NCBI GenBank assembly: GCA_012518155.1 | Contig: JAAYTC010000374.1 | Span: 1 to 7,477 of the forward strand | Direction: 5' to 3' | Length of the DNA stretch: 7,477 nucleotides | Source of the DNA: Bacteroidales bacterium | GTDB lineage: Bacteria > Bacteroidota > Bacteroidia > Bacteroidales > Dysgonomonadaceae | Shown here: positions 5,779 through 7,477 of the stretch, one piece after another | Numbering within the stretch: the stretch's first letter is position 1 | How the letters are laid out: each line of letters begins with the position of its first letter | Made by a program: the position numbers and the translations under genes | The notes under the pieces: model-generated | Databases searched by the model: none | What the model saw: the letters and a program-made list of their open reading frames with translations, nothing else | What the model was told of the DNA's origin: nothing

Positions 5779-7356
5779 ATGGCTAAGCGTTCGAAAAGAA
5801 AACAAACTGCGAGGAAAAAGTTTTATAAAAGAAAAAGTTTTTTCCTTCTCATCGGGATATTTATCGGGATCATTTTCGTGGCAACCCTTTATCAGACTTC
5901 GGTCTATTTTTCTACAAACGAATCGTGTATGATGTGCCATGTGCATCCACACGCGGAAGAGAGTTGGAGACTCTCAACACACGTGAATAACTCAAGCGGG
6001 GTAACGGTGAATTGCGTCGACTGCCATTTGCCGCCCACCGACAACACGTGGGCGCACTATTCCGCGAAAGTAGCCTTGGGAGCACGGGACGTATGGGGAT
6101 ATCTTACAAAGGATATTGAAAGTATCGATTGGGATAAAAAGTCGGAACTGGAAAACGCGGTAAAATATATTCCAAACGAGTCTTGCGTGAAATGCCACCA
6201 AGACCTGTTTCCACAAGGTATCGCGGATGAAGGGATAATTGCTCACCTGCATTACGACGAGAATGCCGAAGCGCTCGACCTTCAGTGTATTAGCTGTCAC
6301 CTCGATGTTGGGCACTATAATCCCAACTATGCCCATGGGCAAATGACCGGTATTCCCGGAATGGGAGCATCTTATGCCGTGGATACCAGCCAGTATTACA
6401 AGGAGGCTACTCCCATCACCGCGTTCGTGAACTACACGGAACAGATTCCCGGCACACCATTGTCATTCAATATGATCGCCATTGAAGGAGGAGAGTTCAT
6501 GATGGGAAGTCCCTCGAAAGAACCGTTCCGTAATCCGGACGAATCTCCTCAACACGAGGTAGAGGTTAACTCCTTTTTTATGGCAGAAGTGGAAACAACA
6601 TGGGACCAGTTTTGGGCATTTTACGGGGAAACAATGAGCGAAGGCCGTACACCCCCCGAAGTGGTGTTTCAAAATAATATGAACGCGACAGATGTGGATG
6701 CGATCTCGGGGCCGACCCCCCCGTTTGGCTACCCCGATCAAGGATGGGGGCAAGGGGATCGTCCCGCGATCACGATGACCCATTACGCGGCCGAGACTTT
6801 TTGTCAATGGCTCTCGGCTAAAACAGGCAAAAAATATCGTTTGCCTACCGAGGCGGAATGGGAATACGCGGCGCGTGGGGGTACCGAGACGCCCTATTTC
6901 TTCCCGGGTAGCCCGAGGGATTTCTCTGATCAAGGGTTCATGAGAAGTTTATTCAAACCAAAAACAGAAGTGATCGGCGATCACGTGATATACGACAAGA
7001 ATAGTAGTGGACGCACGCAACCTCCTTCCGAGGTGTTACCCAACCCCTTCGGGTTGAAAAATATGCTTGGAAACGTGATGGAATACACGGCAGACCGATA
7101 CGATCCTGATGCCTATAGTAAACGCTCGGGAGTTACGCGCAATCCTTTGGTAACTGAAGGTGAAGAATGGGTAGTAAGAGGAGGGCTTTACTCCTCGGAT
7201 GCCGCGGACGAGCGTAGCGCGAGCCGTGCTCACACGCAACACGATGCATGGATGAGAACCGACCCACAACAACCGAAGAGCATCTGGTGGTACTCAGATG
7301 TCAGGGGGATTGGATTCCGTGTGGTTTGTGAACCAGACTCAGGCCTAGTTCGATAG
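5779..7356 (+). CDS. membrane-anchored tetraheme NapC/NrfH-type cytochrome c fused to a SUMF1-like domain
   Basis: This 525-residue protein combines two families. A very basic N-terminus (1-19) and one membrane helix (about 20-40) place the rest in the periplasm. Four CXXCH heme motifs follow: CMMCH (50-54), CVDCH (79-83), CVKCH (136-140) and CISCH (170-174), the number and spacing of NapC/NirT/NrfH quinol dehydrogenases. Lys97 and Asp104, seven apart in SAKVALGARDVW, match the Lys82/Asp89 pair of the Desulfovibrio vulgaris NrfH menaquinol site. Where NrfH and NapC have Met two residues after the first heme-motif His, this protein has His56. After a linker (about 175-229), a SUMF1 domain fills 230-516: EGGEFMMGSP, RPAITMTHYAAETFCQWLS, RLPTEAEWEYAARGG, GLKNMLGNVMEYTADRY, VVRGGLYSS and GIGFRVVCE. 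The two catalytic cysteines of formylglycine-generating enzyme, expected just after RGG, are Ser473 and Glu478, so sulfatase activation is unlikely. A role passing electrons between the menaquinone pool and a periplasmic partner is inferred. NrfA/NrfH nitrite reduction is not indicated, as no NrfA is present in the window. Confidence 0.9.
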   Translation: MAKRSKRKQTARKKFYKRKSFFLLIGIFIGIIFVATLYQTSVYFSTNESCMMCHVHPHAEESWRLSTHVNNSSGVTVNCVDCHLPPTDNTWAHYSAKVALGARDVWGYLTKDIESIDWDKKSELENAVKYIPNESCVKCHQDLFPQGIADEGIIAHLHYDENAEALDLQCISCHLDVGHYNPNYAHGQMTGIPGMGASYAVDTSQYYKEATPITAFVNYTEQIPGTPLSFNMIAIEGGEFMMGSPSKEPFRNPDESPQHEVEVNSFFMAEVETTWDQFWAFYGETMSEGRTPPEVVFQNNMNATDVDAISGPTPPFGYPDQGWGQGDRPAITMTHYAAETFCQWLSAKTGKKYRLPTEAEWEYAARGGTETPYFFPGSPRDFSDQGFMRSLFKPKTEVIGDHVIYDKNSSGRTQPPSEVLPNPFGLKNMLGNVMEYTADRYDPDAYSKRSGVTRNPLVTEGEEWVVRGGLYSSDAADERSASRAHTQHDAWMRTDPQQPKSIWWYSDVRGIGFRVVCEPDSGLVR

Positions 7357-7447
7357 TCTTGTCGTCATTATGAGAATGCATGGCTCCCGATTTTTTGCCC
7401 GGTATAAATATACGATTAAAACACCTAACAACAAATAAATCAATCAA

Positions 7448-7477
7448 ATGAAGAAAGAAAACAATGTAACCAGGAGA
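7448..7477 (+). CDS. start of a downstream gene, probably with a Tat signal peptide (partial)
   Basis: ATG at 7448 opens MKKENNVTRR and runs off the window edge. It follows 91 bp after the cytochrome-SUMF1 stop, with the A-rich leader 'aacaacaaataaatcaatcaa' type typical of starts in this window. A short polar N-region ending in T-R-R is how the twin-arginine motif [ST]RRxFLK begins; in Bacteroidota such leaders are common on exported Gfo/Idh/MocA enzymes and TIM-barrel sugar isomerases. The product itself cannot be identified from ten residues. The 7357-7447 spacer shows no clear terminator or promoter. Confidence 0.55.
   Translation, partial: MKKENNVTRR

Noticed and set aside
6463..6933. 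156-codon open frame on the minus strand
   Set aside because: It lies wholly within the SUMF1 domain on the opposite strand, whose plus-strand reading has clear family motifs. The translation has no recognisable motif and a composition typical of antisense shadows.
5779..7356. Naming this gene nrfH or a formylglycine-generating enzyme
   Set aside because: No NrfA gene is present, the heme-1 Met is missing, the protein is about three times NrfH length, and the FGE catalytic cysteines are absent.
7361..7380. Similarity of 'tatgagaatgcatgg' near 7371-7385 to the 52-92 repeat unit
   Set aside because: The match is short, needs an inserted base, and lacks the cgcgatttg half, so it is not a third copy.
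1..7477. tRNA, rRNA, CRISPR arrays, insertion sequences or attachment sites
   Set aside because: No cloverleaf-like sequence, regularly spaced array, transposase or integrase frame, or terminal inverted repeats were seen; nearly all of the window is occupied by the plus-strand genes.

Overview
The window looks like part of a carbohydrate-catabolism locus from a member of the Bacteroidota, probably an anaerobic Bacteroidales relative. The evidence is the absence of clear Shine-Dalgarno sequences, A-rich translation leaders ('aacaagaaatg', 'caatcaaatg'), an Ala-Gln signal peptide junction, and a combination of families typical of that phylum: a secreted PF12831 FAD oxidoreductase, a NupG-like MFS carrier, Gfo/Idh/MocA dehydrogenases and a SUMF1-domain protein. 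The genus cannot be fixed from the sequence alone.

Layout: all recognisable genes are on the plus strand. (1) 1-116 holds at most the tail of an upstream gene, then an 18-bp near-perfect direct repeat. (2) 117-2024 is a Sec-exported FAD-dependent oxidoreductase with an N-terminal carbohydrate-binding-like domain. (3) 2011-3159 overlaps it by 14 bp and encodes an exported protein with a degenerate FMN-binding-type signature and a helical, HEAT-like C-terminal half. (4) 3206-4426 is an MFS carrier of the nucleoside:H+ symporter family. (5) 4477-5643 is a cytosolic Gfo/Idh/MocA oxidoreductase. (6) 5644-5778 is a non-coding boundary with a weak terminator-like hairpin and AT-rich palindromes. (7) 5779-7356 is an inner-membrane-anchored tetraheme NapC/NrfH-type cytochrome fused to a periplasmic SUMF1-like domain. 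(8) 7448 onward is the first ten codons of another gene, starting MKKENNVTRR, which looks like the beginning of a Tat signal.

How the genes may work together (inference): a periplasmic FAD oxidoreductase with a sugar-binding-like module, a flavoprotein-like partner, and a quinol-reactive tetraheme cytochrome could form an extracytoplasmic redox module that oxidises or reduces a sugar-like substrate against the menaquinone pool. The MFS carrier would import the product, and the cytosolic Gfo/Idh/MocA enzyme would interconvert a hydroxyl and keto group with NAD(P)(H). This resembles the 3-keto-glycoside type of pathway seen in gut Bacteroidota, but the respiratory cytochrome component is not a standard part of it. 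The cytochrome-SUMF1 fusion is the most unusual element: it keeps the NrfH quinol-site Lys/Asp pair, has His where the usual heme-1 Met ligand sits, and its SUMF1 domain lacks both catalytic cysteines of formylglycine-generating enzyme.
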